Under the pieces are notes generated by a model. That model was not told the DNA's origin and made no database searches. It worked only from the letters and a program-made list of their open reading frames with translations. A program made the position numbers and the translations under genes. From contig NC_060248.1 in NCBI RefSeq assembly GCF_921293095.1, positions 136,288,972 to 136,352,971 of the forward strand: a stretch of 64,000 bases of DNA, read 5' to 3'. Shown one piece after another: positions 10,297 through 21,562 of the stretch. Within the stretch, counting starts at the first letter, position 1; every line of letters starts with the position of its first letter. This DNA is from Ischnura elegans (lineage: Eukaryota > Arthropoda > Insecta > Odonata > Coenagrionidae).

Positions 10297-12287
10297 CTCA
10301 GGGAAAACTTTTTGCTTTGGAACAGCTTTGGAACCCTTTTGAAACTGCTTTGGAACACCAAAATCTGCATTGGAACTGCTGTGAAACTCATTTCCACTCA
10401 TTTGTCCCAAAAATTAGAAATATGAAGACGTTTGTTACTCATTTGTGATCCCCTTTCGAACTCCTTTGTACAGTGTGTGTTCGTGTGGAATTAATTGCTT
10501 TCTACACATTTGGAACTACTTTTGAACGATTCGGCAGGATTTCCAGACGTCATCATTCGTATTGTGACTGATGTGTACGGAGAAGATTCATTTGGAACTC
10601 CTTTTGAACGAGACGACAGGATTTCCGGACGTCATCATTCGTATTGTGACTGATGTGTACGGAGAAGATTCATTTGGAACTCCTTTTGAACGAGACGACA
10701 GGATTTCCGGACGTCATCATTCGTATTGTAACTGTTGTGTACTGAGAAGATTCATGAGTAACGGCTTTCCATACGTTTGCAATTCTTGCTGAACGATTCA
10801 ATAGGATTTCCAGACGTCATAATTCGTATTGTAACTGCTGTATACGGAGACGATTCATGTGTTACTGCTTTCCATACGTTTGCAATTCTTTGTGGACAAA
10901 TCCATGCTATTTATATACGTCATCATTTGTTTTGGAACTGTCTTCTACGCGCCAACATACCATGGCCAGATTCAGTCTGATACGTTTGGTCGAGAAAACG
11001 AAATTTCTTTAATAAATCTTCTGCAATAAAAATGCATAAGTGGTTTAAGAAATAATCGCAAAGTCAGTTAATAGAAACGGAACTCCCAAATATTCACTCC
11101 AATGAGTTTAAAAATTATTCTATTTTACTTATAGCTTAAATCGTATTTTTGAGTCCGATTTGAAATGCGACAAGATTATTTTCACTACGTACCGAGAATC
11201 TTGGTTGCGTATGATAAAGGTATTCAATGGCAACTTCATAGCGCTAGCGTTTTTTTTGCGTTTCCAAGTACATTATTATCGTAAAACATCAATGTTTATG
11301 CTTTCAAAGTACATATACTTCGCACATATAAATATTGAATTTTACGTCATTTTTGCAACCTTTTTTTCATTGCTTTCGAACTTTAATATTACCGGAAAAG
11401 TAGTATTTTGCATCGATTAATATACATAAAACATGCCGATATATTGTCTTCGCGATCCCTAGGAAATGGTTCATGTCTGTATTTGGATCCGTATTTTAGG
11501 ATTGAATTTTTTCGCCATGAATCCCTCCTTCGAAAATATATTTCAATGTCGGCGTAGACAAATTCGATTACCCGAAAAGGCCTTTTTTTCGCATTTTCCA
11601 TTGAATTTTCAGATAATTAACATGACGGTTTTCAAGAAAAAATATTCAGAAACGAAGGCATTTCAATCAAAAATGGACAATGAATGATCCATATCAACCA
11701 CGTAAGATCGGAATTAAGCTCTCGATAAGGACTTTCTTGACCACCGAAGTCACTTACCACTCACTCCGCAATATGAAGATATGAAACTTTTGTTAAGCTT
11801 GTCGAGCTTGAAGGTTCTTCGCTTATGACTAATGCTTTGGAAAGTAATGGAGCTATTGCGAAATGATGGCACTGCCACAATTCCATTCGCAATATTCATC
11901 TTGCATAAATTTCCGAATCATACTAAAATAAACTTCAAGAAAATTGAATACGCCATCTTGAACTGCTACAAAGCAGGTGGCATGATGTACAAATGACTTC
12001 CACATGGGTGTCCAACTGGTACAAATCAGTTTCAAAACAGTTGAACGAGTGGTACAAACGAGTTCCAAAGGTTGAAAATTGGTTCCATAGCAGTTTCCAA
12101 TGGAAATCCAAAGCAGTTCAAAATGTGTTACAAATGAGTTGATGACATGGTAGGACGCTATGACGTCATGAACTGCTGTGTAACGTGTTTTAATTCTACA
12201 GCAGTTCGAAAGCACATACAAATCATTGGTACAAAGCAGATAGATGACAGTTCCAAATGACTTACACAGCAGAAATTTTTCCCTGAG
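10297..12287. mobile_element. non-autonomous inverted-repeat element nested in the hAT transposase
   Basis: The ends are CTCAGGGAAAACTTTTTGCT (10297) and, inverted from 12287, CTCAGGGAAAAATTTCTGCT. It is flanked by AA on both sides (10295-10296 and 12288-12289). Both subterminal zones are packed with variants of TTTGGAACTGCTT and GGTACAAA-type motifs (10310-10440 and 11990-12270). The core has ~80-82-bp tandem repeats (10511-10900) and an AT-rich middle with no transposase. The 2-bp duplication and these ends do not clearly match a superfamily I can name. Confidence 0.75.
10511..10905 (+). repeat. tandem repeat, unit about 80-82 bp
   Basis: Units begin TTTGGAACTNCTTTTGAACG and contain GGATTTCCGGACGTCATCAT and GTGTACGGAGAAGATTCA. 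Two units (10591 and 10673) are almost identical, the first (10511) is close, and two further units are longer and more diverged. Confidence 0.8.
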
Positions 12288-12289
12288 AA

Positions 12290-13480
12290 ATTTTCATTTG
12301 TTAGTTGGCTTCTTACTTTACTTTTAATTATATTCATGCAAGAGAACGCTTGCTCGCACGAATATATCGATCCGAAGATTGTCAGTATTCCAAATGCCAA
12401 CTTCTTCATCTCACTGTAGCAATCTGGAATACTATTCCATGCGTCGAATATAAGTGCCTCAACTCGCAGCAATTCTTTTAAAGCTGTCCATTTTTGTTGC
12501 GTTACGTACATATATTTCTGGACCTCCAACTCTTCCAACTTGCTTTTCAACTCTGTAAATTTTCCACTCCACAAAGCTTTACTTTTTAAATCGATCAATT
12601 GCATTTCTAAAGATCCAGTATCAACTCCAAATGGCTCAATGTGGATTTCGTCACTATTTGTGTTGAGAGGATTCACAATGAATGCTAGAGTGGTTTTGTT
12701 GGTTTTAAATTGCTGAAATCTGTCAGCAAATTCATCTTTAATTTTTTTTATAACTGTGCTGAAGTAAATCGTGTCAACAGTTGCACTGGTTTTATCGCGA
12801 TATTGCTTTAGAAATTGAAAATGAAGCAATTTACCGCTCTGAATATCTTCTGCAAAAATAGTTAATTTTTTTTCGAAACAAACCAATTTTTCTACCAAAA
12901 CATAGACTGGGTTTCCAATTTCCTTGCAGTTTTAGATTCAGCTCGTTTAATTTTGCCGTGAAATCTACCATGAAATAAAATTTTTGCAACCATTTGCCGT
13001 TCTCTAATTCAGGGTAATTAATGCCTTTTTCATTGAGGAATGTATTTATTTCATTTAAGCACAAAGCAAAACGTTTCAACACCTCACCTTTGGAAAGCCA
13101 TCGTACTTTATTGTGAAGAAGGAGGTCGGAATACTTAGTCTCCATTTCATTTAAGAATTCTTTAAACTGACGATGGTAGAGTGGTTTTGACAAGATGCTG
13201 TTAACAATCTTGATTGCCAAATTCATGACCTCAACTATTTCGGCCGGAAATGTTTGGACACAAAGCGCTTCTTGGTGTGTTATGCAGTGAAACGTAAGAA
13301 TTTCGTGATTTATTTGCTCTGAAGAATCGTTGTTGTCCCTTTATTTTTTCCTGTCGTACTTTTGGCTCCATCAGTTGCTATTGAAACAATTTTATTTAAA
13401 TCAATCTTATTATCTTCGAGGCATTTTTGCACGGCATTTGCTATATCTTCCCCTCTAGTTTGTCCCGAGAGCGGTAGCAA
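12290..13480 (-). pseudogene. hAT transposase, catalytic core and dimerisation region
   Basis: Three frames cover the C-terminal two thirds of a hAT transposase of the ZBED/Buster-like group. From 13475 downward they read 'LLPLSGQTRGEDIANAV' and 'IVSIATDGAKSTTG' (catalytic Asp region), then after a frameshift '[11 protein letters not shown]' and '[20 protein letters not shown]'. Next come [16 protein letters not shown], a second frameshift near 12900, and the dimerisation motif '[20 protein letters not shown]' (Glu region). The N-terminal BED finger and roughly the first 300 residues are missing, replaced by GC-rich sequence. Coding ends at 12290 where another element inserted. It is non-functional. 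Confidence 0.8.
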
Positions 13481-13930
13481 TCATAGAAGTTCTTCTTTTG
13501 GTCCTTGGGAAGACATATAAGTCTGGCGGATGTCAACGAATGGACGGTGTCCGTAGGTCTTGACTTTTGTCGAAAGCGTTGATCCGTGGGCGTAGCGAGT
13601 GTCTGATCGGTTGGCGATACGCGGGTCCGTGTTGCTGAGTTGGAGCGAAGTCGGTAGGAAGGCGAAGGTCGGTTTGAGTAGTGACGGACGATGAGAGCGA
13701 CAATGCTGGCTTACGTCGTGAACCGTGGTTCGCGCCGGACTGGCCCCCACTTCTTTCGCACATCCACAGCGGTGACGGCGTCATTCGAGAGCTTGCTTCT
13801 ACCATACTGACGACAGTGACAACGCGTGTCACGGGGGAGAGGTGAACTGAAAAGCGAGTACAATGGGCTGAGAGAGAGAAATGGTGCCCAATCCTCGTTA
13901 GTCGATTCAAAATCATTTTTAAATGTTTTT
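13481..13930. other. GC-rich, CpG-containing 5' region of the hAT
   Basis: This stretch is much richer in GC and CpG than its surroundings and lies where the transposase N-terminus would be. Its minus-strand open frames (89, 127 and 141 codons) overlap in different frames and resemble no protein family. It may be the element's promoter or a captured fragment. Confidence 0.35.
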
Positions 13931-14049
13931 TTTAATAAGTAATATTTGCGTATGGAACTAAAGAGCCGCAGTTTCATATCCAAAGAGCCGCATGGGGCTC
14001 GCGAGCCGCAGGTTGCCGACCCCTGCCCTAGGCATACCAACGTCACAGG

Positions 14050-14301
14050 CAGTGGCGGATACAGAGAAAATTCAAGGGGGGGCGCAAAAGACATCTTGAT
14101 GTTACCTTTACTTTTATCGCAATAAAAAATAATCAAGCCACATGCAGAGCTTCAGAAATTTTAACTAAAGTGATTTAACACACATTCAAGACAATGCCAT
14201 CTTATGATATAAAAAAGTTAAAATTATGGTTCTGCTATGTTTGGCAATACGGGTGGCCCCGCAAAGGAGGGGCGCGCGCCCCCCATCTGTATCCGCCACT
14301 G
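14050..14301. mobile_element. hAT-like MITE, 252 bp
   Basis: It starts CAGTGGCGGATACAGA and ends TCTGTATCCGCCACTG. G-rich and C-rich tracts follow each end. The flanking octamers GTCACAGG and GTCACAGC differ at one base, fitting an 8-bp target duplication and therefore a hAT-type non-autonomous element. Confidence 0.85.
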
Positions 14302-14483
14302 GTCACAGCAAATGGAGGCGGGCGCCGATCATATTCAAATTGAAATGCTATACACGTGAATGAAGGAGTGAATAACATCCGTAGGTCATAGATTTTTTTA
14401 ATTTAACAAAAGATAATATGGAAATATGATAAACAATTTTGTTGTCCTACTCACTAAATACCAATAAATAGGAAGGATAAAGC

Positions 14484-14640
14484 CCGTATGACACTTACCA
14501 ATTTATTGGCCAATATATCGGCGCGCAATATTGGTTAAAATATTGGGCTTTAAGCATCGTACGACACGTACCAATATTTACACCAATATTGGCCGTTATA
14601 CACCAATATAGTGTTCTAATATCCCGCTAGAGAATGCCAC
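14484..14640. repeat. MITE-like end with AAGCCCGTATGACAC motif
   Basis: AAGCCCGTATGACACTTACC followed by AATTTATTGGCCAAT is matched in inverted orientation at 41320-41366 (ATTGGCCAATAAATTGGGAA, then GTGTCATACGGGCTT). A diverged direct copy of the motif follows at about 14560. No second end is visible nearby, so this is a partial copy. Positions 14.64-15.5 kb show only short repeats, including a ~43-bp duplicated CGCTNCCACTAGGG motif near 15.0 kb. Confidence 0.45.
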
Positions 14641-15536
14641 ATAACACAAAATGACAAAAGAGCATCTCAAGACACAGATTGATTGCCAATGAGCTACAGA
14701 ATGGGAGGTGGCATAATAATTGTAAATTTTATTACTATTTCGAGGGGCCGCAAAGATATTCTCGAAATTTCATTCGGGTGAGTTCCTTGAATGATTAGAG
14801 ATAGGCAATATTGTGATCTCATAGGTGAGCCAAGATAACGTAGCGGCTCGTTTTGGCTGGAATGTGTTCATCGAATAAACAGAGGTTGTGGAGTCGTTCC
14901 GAATGGAGAAAGCATGGCCCTTATATACTGGTTACTAATCTCCGGCTCGATTTTGTTGCCTTGACGGACGCTCCCACCCCTCCAGCGAAACTCTTGGCGC
15001 GGTGGCGCTACCACTAGGGGAAATATGAAACTACCTGCGCTGCCACTAGGGTAAATATGGAACTACCTGCGCTATCGGAGGCGGTTCGAAAGCATATTGG
15101 GACGAGAAAGTATGACGTGGACGATTTATTGGAAGAACGATCAGATAGACTGAATAATTTAACCATGAAAACGCGCTATGTGCTGTAAATCAATATTTTT
15201 TAAATATCGGCTGGTAAATAAGACCTATTGAAACTGAAGTAAGAGTAAATTTTTATTTCCAAAAGGGTTGCACCAACTCAGTATTTTCCTACATTAAGAC
15301 CTGGAACAAACCCGGCGACGATTCCAAACATGTCAAGGCGAGGACGACTTTTGCCTCATTCACTGGCAGTTATACAGTTTGTAGTCACAAAAAGCATATT
15401 GTAGCCATACTAGTGGGCTCCACACGCTCAACAGCTACATTGAAAATCTAACTAAACAGCACTAGTCTTCCTTTATCCCCTAAAACTATTACTAAATTTA
15501 TATCAGGAGAGATAAAATTAATATTTCCAATAATAA

Positions 15537-16345
15537 AAACATTTATTTCAAAGAAAATTGGTAAGGAAACATTTTCAGCTGAACAATCCATCTTGATGAA
15601 GTAAATATCTTCAATTATACTTCAAACTACATGAATCTACAATAACACACCGGAGATAGAAATCAAAAACATAAATTATTGCATGAAAATGAAATTAACG
15701 AAATTTGACATAACTTCTTCATTAGAATTCCAGCAGAAACCAGCCATCTTAGGTCTTGAAAATTGAATCTCACCACTGAATTATCCTCGAAAGATTTCAA
15801 GAGCAGCTTTCAAGGAGTTCCAAGTTCCAAGATGTGAGACTATAGTCAAATCATGGAATTTGTAACGTACTTACTCCATGTTAAGGCAGGTCCTCCAATC
15901 TTGGCTGTGTTTTTTTGGATTTGAGGGTCAGGATCACTTTATCAGATGCAGTTGACATACATCCAAAGTTTATCAAAGTTTTACAAAAATCTGAGAAAGT
16001 AAAAACTCTCTTATCTTTTGGAAATAATCACTAGGATTACCTATATCAGGAAAAAAACACCTTTTGAAGCTTACCAACATTTATTTCCGAGAAAAATTGA
16101 TAAGCAAACATTTTCAGGTATACATTCTATCAAAAGGAAGTAAATTTCCATATCAATTCGTCAAACAACATCTCTCTATAATGTCATGAAACAGACAGCC
16201 ATAAAAAGCATCAATTATTCTCCTGAAAACGGATTAAATAAAAGCTGACTGTAAGTTCTTCATTTGAATTCTAGTAGGAAACAGCCACCAAAGGTCTTGA
16301 ATATTGAAGTCCACTGATGAATCATCTTAAGGAACAGCCTTCAAG
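15537..16345. repeat. divergent tandem duplication, unit about 530 bp
   Basis: Blocks at 15537-15815 and 16064-16345 share the order AACATTTATTTC, AAGCAAACATTTTCAG-like, AACAGCCA(C/T)C, AGGTCTTGAA(A/T)ATTGAA and TTCAAGGAGTT. Identity is clearly below that of recent duplications. No coding is seen, and 16.35-17.1 kb shows nothing further. Confidence 0.55.
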
Positions 16346-17114
16346 GAGTTTCACAGACATCATATTAGCTGATAGAACAAATAATAAAAAAGGATTAGTA
16401 TAAGTATAAGGGCTAATAACAAAACCATGATAAGAAATTTAAAATAAAAAATGTCCAAAATTTAAGAAATTAGACCAAGGCACTTAAAACATATTTAGTC
16501 ACAAAGAACACAAATATTAGTAATGTGAGTGAGAGTAAATTATTGAATAAACTGAATAGGAATAGGAAAAAAATAAATATTCAGGCTTACAACTAGATAA
16601 TGATCAATAAACAAAATTAGTTCACAAATTTGGCATTTAAAGTAATGATTTCTTAATGATTTTATAAATACTTAAATAGTCATCCATGAACTCCTAAAAG
16701 TCAAAATGTAAAATTCATAGCATGAGCTAAAAAAATTGAGTCATCAGCAGTAAACACTATCCCATTGAAAGCGCAAGTTTTATTAGAACACATTTCCCAA
16801 AACTACATCACATCAAATTATTTTCACAAGTTCATGGTTCACTGGTTTCATATACCAGTTTATCATGTGGAAATATGAACAATAATGAGTACTTCTCTAG
16901 ACTGTGAGAATGGAATTGAGAAGCAGGATAGATGCAGGTGAAATGTATCTCATGATCCAATATATAATAGATTTGCCAGTGATCATTTCAAAAACCTGGA
17001 ATTTGCCAGAGATGAGAACATGGCCTACAAGGACATCGCCCCATCTCAATTCAATGCTAAGGTAAGCCCTCCTCTAGGGCAAATGTGCAGAAAACTCAGT
17101 TTAATAAATCAAGT

Positions 17115-17208
17115 CGGTGTCCCACAGTCAAATTTGCATCCAAATATTTGCCTCAATATGTTTGGAATAAAAATTTTGATGCAAACATTTGCATGCAATG
17201 GGACGGGG
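17115..17208. repeat. short palindromic MITE-like repeat
   Basis: GTGTCCCACAGTCAAATTTG and CATCCAAATATTTG on the left are mirrored by TTTTGATGCAAACATTTG and CAATGGGAC on the right. The related TTGATGCAAATTTGACCCTT occurs near 18.87 kb, so this is a family. Positions 17.2-17.77 kb show nothing else. Confidence 0.45.
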
Positions 17209-17775
17209 GTGCCCCACGATGGACCCTCATTTGGACCAAAAACAAACGAAAGACAATATTTATGGAAATACAAATTTGGAAGCTTGTGGAAGTGAAGCAT
17301 TCTGTCTTTTTAGCAGTTGAAATCATCTGAACAGGCCTCTTGAACGTTAAAGAGAAAGAAAACAGAAGGAATGCTGAACTTGGCGTTGGCTGGAAAGTGG
17401 GTATGAAAGCGTTGGAATAAGTGTGCTTAACATATTGGAGAAGGAGTTGCTCACTGATGTTCCCATATATTACTGATATTAATTGACGGTAAGTGAGAAT
17501 ATTTTCATGTCCCTTATAAGCAAGGTTGAGGGCAGAATAAAATGCCAGGATACAAACATGAGGCAGTTTATTCCCGCAAGGAAAATGTTATTAATAAGTG
17601 ATGGACATGGTCATTGAAATGTTATGAATTAATAGTGCTTTAATACCTAAAGTAAATCTTTTATTCTTTCCAAAACACCAACTCCTTGTATTGTGAGTCT
17701 AAAAGAAAGCTTCCTTCTCATTAAACATGAACTCATTTACATGTTACAGATTTCCTAGTTGAGAGTTTCCATCGC

Positions 17776-17911
17776 GTATTCCATACAGTATTTATGAAGA
17801 ATACTCCACCGGTTTCGACCTTTTCAGGTCTTATCAAGAGGTGAACAATAATGAACATGACCTGAAAATGTGGAAACCGGTTGGGTTTTTGATGCATACT
17901 GTATGGAATAC
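17776..17911. repeat. long imperfect hairpin (inverted repeat)
   Basis: The left arm is TATTCCATACAGTAT...ACCGGTTTCGACCTTTTCAG. The right arm is CTGAAAATGTGGAAACCGGT...ATACTGTATGGAATA. The loop, about 25 bp, lies around 17837-17858. I recall the ACCGGTTTCGACC / TTTTCAGGTC motif as common in arthropod retroelement tails. This is a fold-back arrangement of it. Confidence 0.7.
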
Positions 17912-17933
17912 AACAAATTTTATTTTTGTGTCC

Positions 17934-17936
<3 letters not shown>

Positions 17937-17970
<34 letters not shown>
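17937..17970. repeat. (AT)n microsatellite
   Basis: Uninterrupted AT dinucleotides directly follow the hairpin and abut the SINE copy. A shorter TATA-rich tract recurs at 18614-18640 after the second SINE copy. Confidence 0.9.
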
Positions 17971-17972
<2 letters not shown>

Positions 17973-18197
17973 TACTTCATTCATTCACACGGCGCCTTAA
18001 GCGCAAACATACATATAAATTCAGAGGTAAGGAAAGAAAGGGATAGGAACATGGAACAGAAAAAGGACGAGGACAACGGTGCTGTGGTAGGTGGAAAAAA
18101 GCCAGAAATCAGAGGGTAAAAATGCGGCCTGACTGGGACTCGAACCCAGAACCTCCTGGTTGCCGGCCAGGTGCTCTACCAGTTGCGCTACCAGGAC
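17971..18197 (-). mobile_element. tRNA-derived SINE, copy 1
   Basis: The minus strand has a tRNA-like head (18197-18126) followed by a unique body that ends in CTTAAGGCGCCGTGTGAATG-like sequence next to the AT repeat. The body matches 18435-18613 almost perfectly. This arrangement of a Pol III promoter head and an unrelated body ending in a simple repeat is that of a tRNA-derived SINE. Confidence 0.7.
18126..18197 (-). ncRNA. tRNA-like SINE head (not a functional tRNA)
   Basis: The 72-nt cloverleaf-like segment has an A box around TAGCGCAACTGGTAGAGCA, an anticodon stem CCTGG/CCAGG and a B box GGTTCGAGTCC. The loop would give anticodon GGC, but the base before it is C instead of the universal U33, and the acceptor stem has a mismatch. 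A SINE promoter is more likely than a tRNA gene. Confidence 0.65.
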
Positions 18198-18434
18198 GCT
18201 TAGATTTACCATGATTTCGGCGGGGGTTTATACACAGAAAACTCCCTTTGCTGTGGCCCACAAGAGTAACCAATAGATGGCACTGGGGCAGCTCACCACT
18301 CACCAAGGGAAGGAATGGACGAGGACACAAGGATGAAAGGAAAGGTACACACTCACACGATAGTAGGAAAGAGACAGGAACATGCGTTTCGGGGCACGCA
18401 GAGCCCAAGTGAAATAAGCCAATATGGCCGATAC

Positions 18435-18613
18435 ACTACTTCATTCATTCACACGGCGCCTTAAGCGCAAACATACATATAAATTCAGAGGTAAGGAAAG
18501 AAAGGGATAGGAACATGGAACAGAAAAAGGACGAGGACAACGGTGCTGTGGTAGGTGGAAAAAAGCCAGAAATCAGAGGGTAAAAATGCGGCCTGACTGG
18601 GACTCGAACCCAG
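18435..18613 (-). mobile_element. tRNA-derived SINE, copy 2 (truncated)
   Basis: It repeats the body of copy 1 almost exactly but stops inside the B-box region (at GACTCGAACCCAG) where a TATA-rich tract begins, so the tRNA-like head is lost. The 238-bp spacer between the copies is unassigned. Confidence 0.75.
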
Positions 18614-18869
18614 ATATATATATATCTATATATTTATTAATTAATATGCTCATGCAGACGATAAATAACCTATGTGGCCTGTGTCAGCGCTTGGCGATTC
18701 TCTTTTGTCAAAGGTCCAGTGATTGGTTGGTTTCATCCAATTGGATGAAAATTTAGAACCTGTCCTATCCATTTGGACAAAACCGTGTTTTGTACAAACC
18801 AAAGGACCAAAAGCCAGTTGGATGAAATTTTGACCGTGTTATAGGGTGAACGTCAGTTGTATCAAATTT

Positions 18870-21472
18870 TGATGCAAATTTGACCCTTGGACATCGGCTT
18901 TAAATAACTGTGGTGCCCTATTCTCTACTCTCGGAGCTTTATCAGAAAGAAACGTGGCCAGACGGAACGCGTGCGTCCAAATTCAGGTTTAAAAAAGTGA
19001 AAGAAGACTTAGCAGAAAGAAACAGCGAATTCGTCCCTAACACAGTGTGCTCAGAAAGTGTACAGCAACAGGAAACAACACCAAATTTTGTGAGTAATGA
19101 GTCGAGTTTGGTCATAAATGAAGGCGATGTGTCAAAAAGTGCACCCACCTCAACAAAAGGAAAAGAAATAGTGAAAATAGTTACAAGAGGTCAGAGCGGA
19201 ATCAGAAAACCAAAGTCATCATGACTAGGTTGTTTAAATGTTCAGTGTCTGAGAAACAAAATAGGTGAACTGGAATACTACTTACATTTCAACAGATACA
19301 ATGTACTGTGTATTACAGAACACTGGATGGATGAGGAGGAAGGTGACACTTATAACATCACCGGATATAATAAGGTAAACATGTACTGTAGAACCAGATA
19401 TAAAAACGGTGGTTGTGCTATCTTTGTCGAGGAACATATTTCCTGTAAAAAACTAAGTTTAAGTGTTAGTGGTGTTGACAAACACGGTGAATTTACAGCT
19501 GTAGCCCTACTGGGTTGCAATTTGGTAATCGTGTGTGTATACAGATCACCCTCCGGAGACATGGAAATTTTTCTTCACCTACTAGAAACTATATGTGAGC
19601 AAATTGACAAGATGAGTAAATCTATTATAATTTGCGGTGACATAAATCTGGACGTCACCAAAAAAGTTAAAGAGGCTAAATTGTTTGAGGATTTGCTAAG
19701 GTCATACAATTTATTTTGTATTAATCACTCTCCAACTAGAGGTAGCTCATGTCTGGATAACATCATAACAAACATAAAAGAAAGTGACTATATAGTCGGA
19801 ATTGATGATCCATTAATCTCGGATCATAAGCTACTATGGGTTAAAATCAAAGATACGGATTTTGTTAACGCAGTACCAAATAAATTCATAAAATCTAGAC
19901 CAATAACAGAGGAAGGCATTAAATATTTCACGATTATATTGATGGATGTTGATTGGGAGAACATATTTAAATTTAATGATATTGATACTGATTTTCAAAT
20001 GTTTTTTTATGAAATAATTGTTATTTTTAATCACTGCTTTCCTGAAAAATGCAGAATAGTTAAACCTCACAAAAAGAAGAATAGCTTCTCTAAGAATTTA
20101 CTTGATATGGGGAAACAACTTTTGACACTGCACAAGGAATATACAAAGAAAAAGACACTGGACTCAAAATCTAAGTACTACCAATACAAAAAAACTTACA
20201 GATCGCGAATATTACAGGAAAAGAGAGAAAATAATGATAAATTCATCGAGAATGCAAACAACAAATGTAAAGCGGCTTGGCAAGAGATAAAGAAAGAATG
20301 TAATCAACTGCATAAGTTCACAGAGCTTGACATAAACCCCAATGAGTTTAATGATTTCTTTATTGAAACGGTTAAGAGGGCTAGAAAGAATTTACCTCCA
20401 TCCCCCTCAACATTCGTGCAAACTACAGATAACAGTAATATGTCCCAACTCTATCACTGGAAACTTGTTGAACCACAAGAAATTATCAATTTAGTAAAAA
20501 GACTGAAATCCTCAACCAGTAGGGACAGCTATGCATTCTCTAATAACCTAATCAAGCAGATAATTGATATAATTGCAATACCTCTGACATATCTCATTAA
20601 CAGCTGTCTCTCTCAAGGCAAATTTCCACACATACTAAAACTATCAAAAATAACACCCATCTATAAGAAAGGCACTAAAACAGATCTAGGCAACTATAGA
20701 CCAGTGTCCATAGTACCGGTCATGTCCAAAATAATGGAAACAATATTGAAAAATCAACTGATGGCCTACTTCGAATATAATAACATTCTGTCGCCTAATC
20801 AATTTGGTTTCAGACATGGCAAGACTACTACTCAGGCTGTGGAAAGCATTTGTGCTAAAATCACAGAAGGTTTCGAAGAAAATAAATAAACTGCAATGGT
20901 ACAGTGCGACCTCAGTAAAGCTTTCGACATGGTAAACCATGACATTTTGCTGCGGAAGTTGGAGCACTATGGAGTTACGGGCACGACACTAAATACTTTA
21001 TCTTGCTTTCTATTTAACAGACAACAACAAAAAATGTATATTAGTAAATTATCTAAAAGCAATAGTTGAGTGTGGGGTAACCCAGGGGTCTGTTCTTGGT
21101 CCCTTTTTATTTATAGTGTATGTAAACGATCTCCCCAACTACCTAAGAATAGCTCCCATTTTATACGCGGACGACACTACATTAATCACTTTCAGCAAAG
21201 ATTACAACATTGCATGGCAAACGGCCAACAATATGTTAAGAAGGGCTAACGAATGGTTCATAGGCAATGAACTATTCCTGAATAAGAGCAAGACCTTAAC
21301 ATACACTTTTGCACTTAAAGAAACATACAACAAAGTAGAGTCAGTCAAGGTCCTGGGCTTTCACTTAGACCAGAGGCTGTCATGGGATACCCACATCGAT
21401 AAAATTTGCAATAAAATAAGTAGAGTTCTGTACCTTCTTAGAAAATTAAAGCCCATTGTATCTAAGGAAGTA
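18870..21472 (+). mobile_element. LINE (Jockey/CR1-type), nearly complete, 3' end missing
   Basis: It consists of an upstream open segment, an apurinic-like endonuclease and a reverse transcriptase, with the sequence interrupted at 21472 by the array-rich inverted-repeat element. The 3' part of the LINE is not found on the far side, where a different LINE fragment begins. Confidence 0.8.
18910..21472 (+). pseudogene. LINE endonuclease / reverse transcriptase polyprotein
   Basis: One frame runs from 18910 to about 21060 with two stops (TGA at 19222, TAA at 20887). A frameshift near 21060 leads to a frame that stays open to 21472. Endonuclease motifs are in order: 'LNVQCLRNKIGELEYY', 'CITEHWMD', 'IICGDINLDV' and 'LISDHKLLW'. 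Polymerase motifs are ITPIYKKGTKTDLGNYRPVS, 'NQFGFRHGKTT', 'CDLSKAFDMVNHDILL', GVTQGSVLGPFLF and 'ILYADDTTLI' (catalytic YADD at about 21164), then 'VLGFHLDQRLSWDTHI'. The segment before 19222 (about 104 residues, basic) is not recognised and may be part of ORF1. The few defects suggest moderate age. Clade is uncertain. Confidence 0.85.
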
Positions 21473-21562
21473 CCCTGACAAAAATAAACTCCACCATGGT
21501 GGGTACAGGAAGGGTGGCATCCTTCATGGTGGGTAGTTACCCTTGCACAACCCACGCCCTAC

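Larger units (their letters stand above)
9655..14025 (-). mobile_element. hAT DNA transposon with nested insertions
   Basis: The element is bounded by inverted CAGGGGTCGGCAACCT (9655) and AGGTTGCCGACCCCTG (ending 14025), the typical terminus of SPIN/Buster-type hAT elements. The flanking octamers TTCTAGGA and CCCTAGGC share a CTAGG core, as expected of an old 8-bp target duplication. AAAGAGCCG(C)A motifs lie just inside both ends. The minus strand encodes a broken transposase at 13480-12290 and 10296-10207. A mariner remnant (9868-10110) and a 1,991-bp element (10297-12287) lie inside it. Confidence 0.85.

Noticed and set aside
11160-11687. Open frames in the middle of the element nested in the hAT
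   Set aside because: Short, AT-biased, on both strands, with no transposase motif.
13481-14136. Overlapping minus-strand frames of 89-141 codons
   Set aside because: They lie in different frames of a GC-rich block and partly across the hAT terminus and a MITE; no family is recognised.
18126-18197. Functional tRNA-Ala(GGC) gene on the minus strand
   Set aside because: Base 33 is C, the acceptor stem has a mismatch, GGC alanine tRNAs are not expected in animals, and the segment heads a repeated body typical of a SINE.
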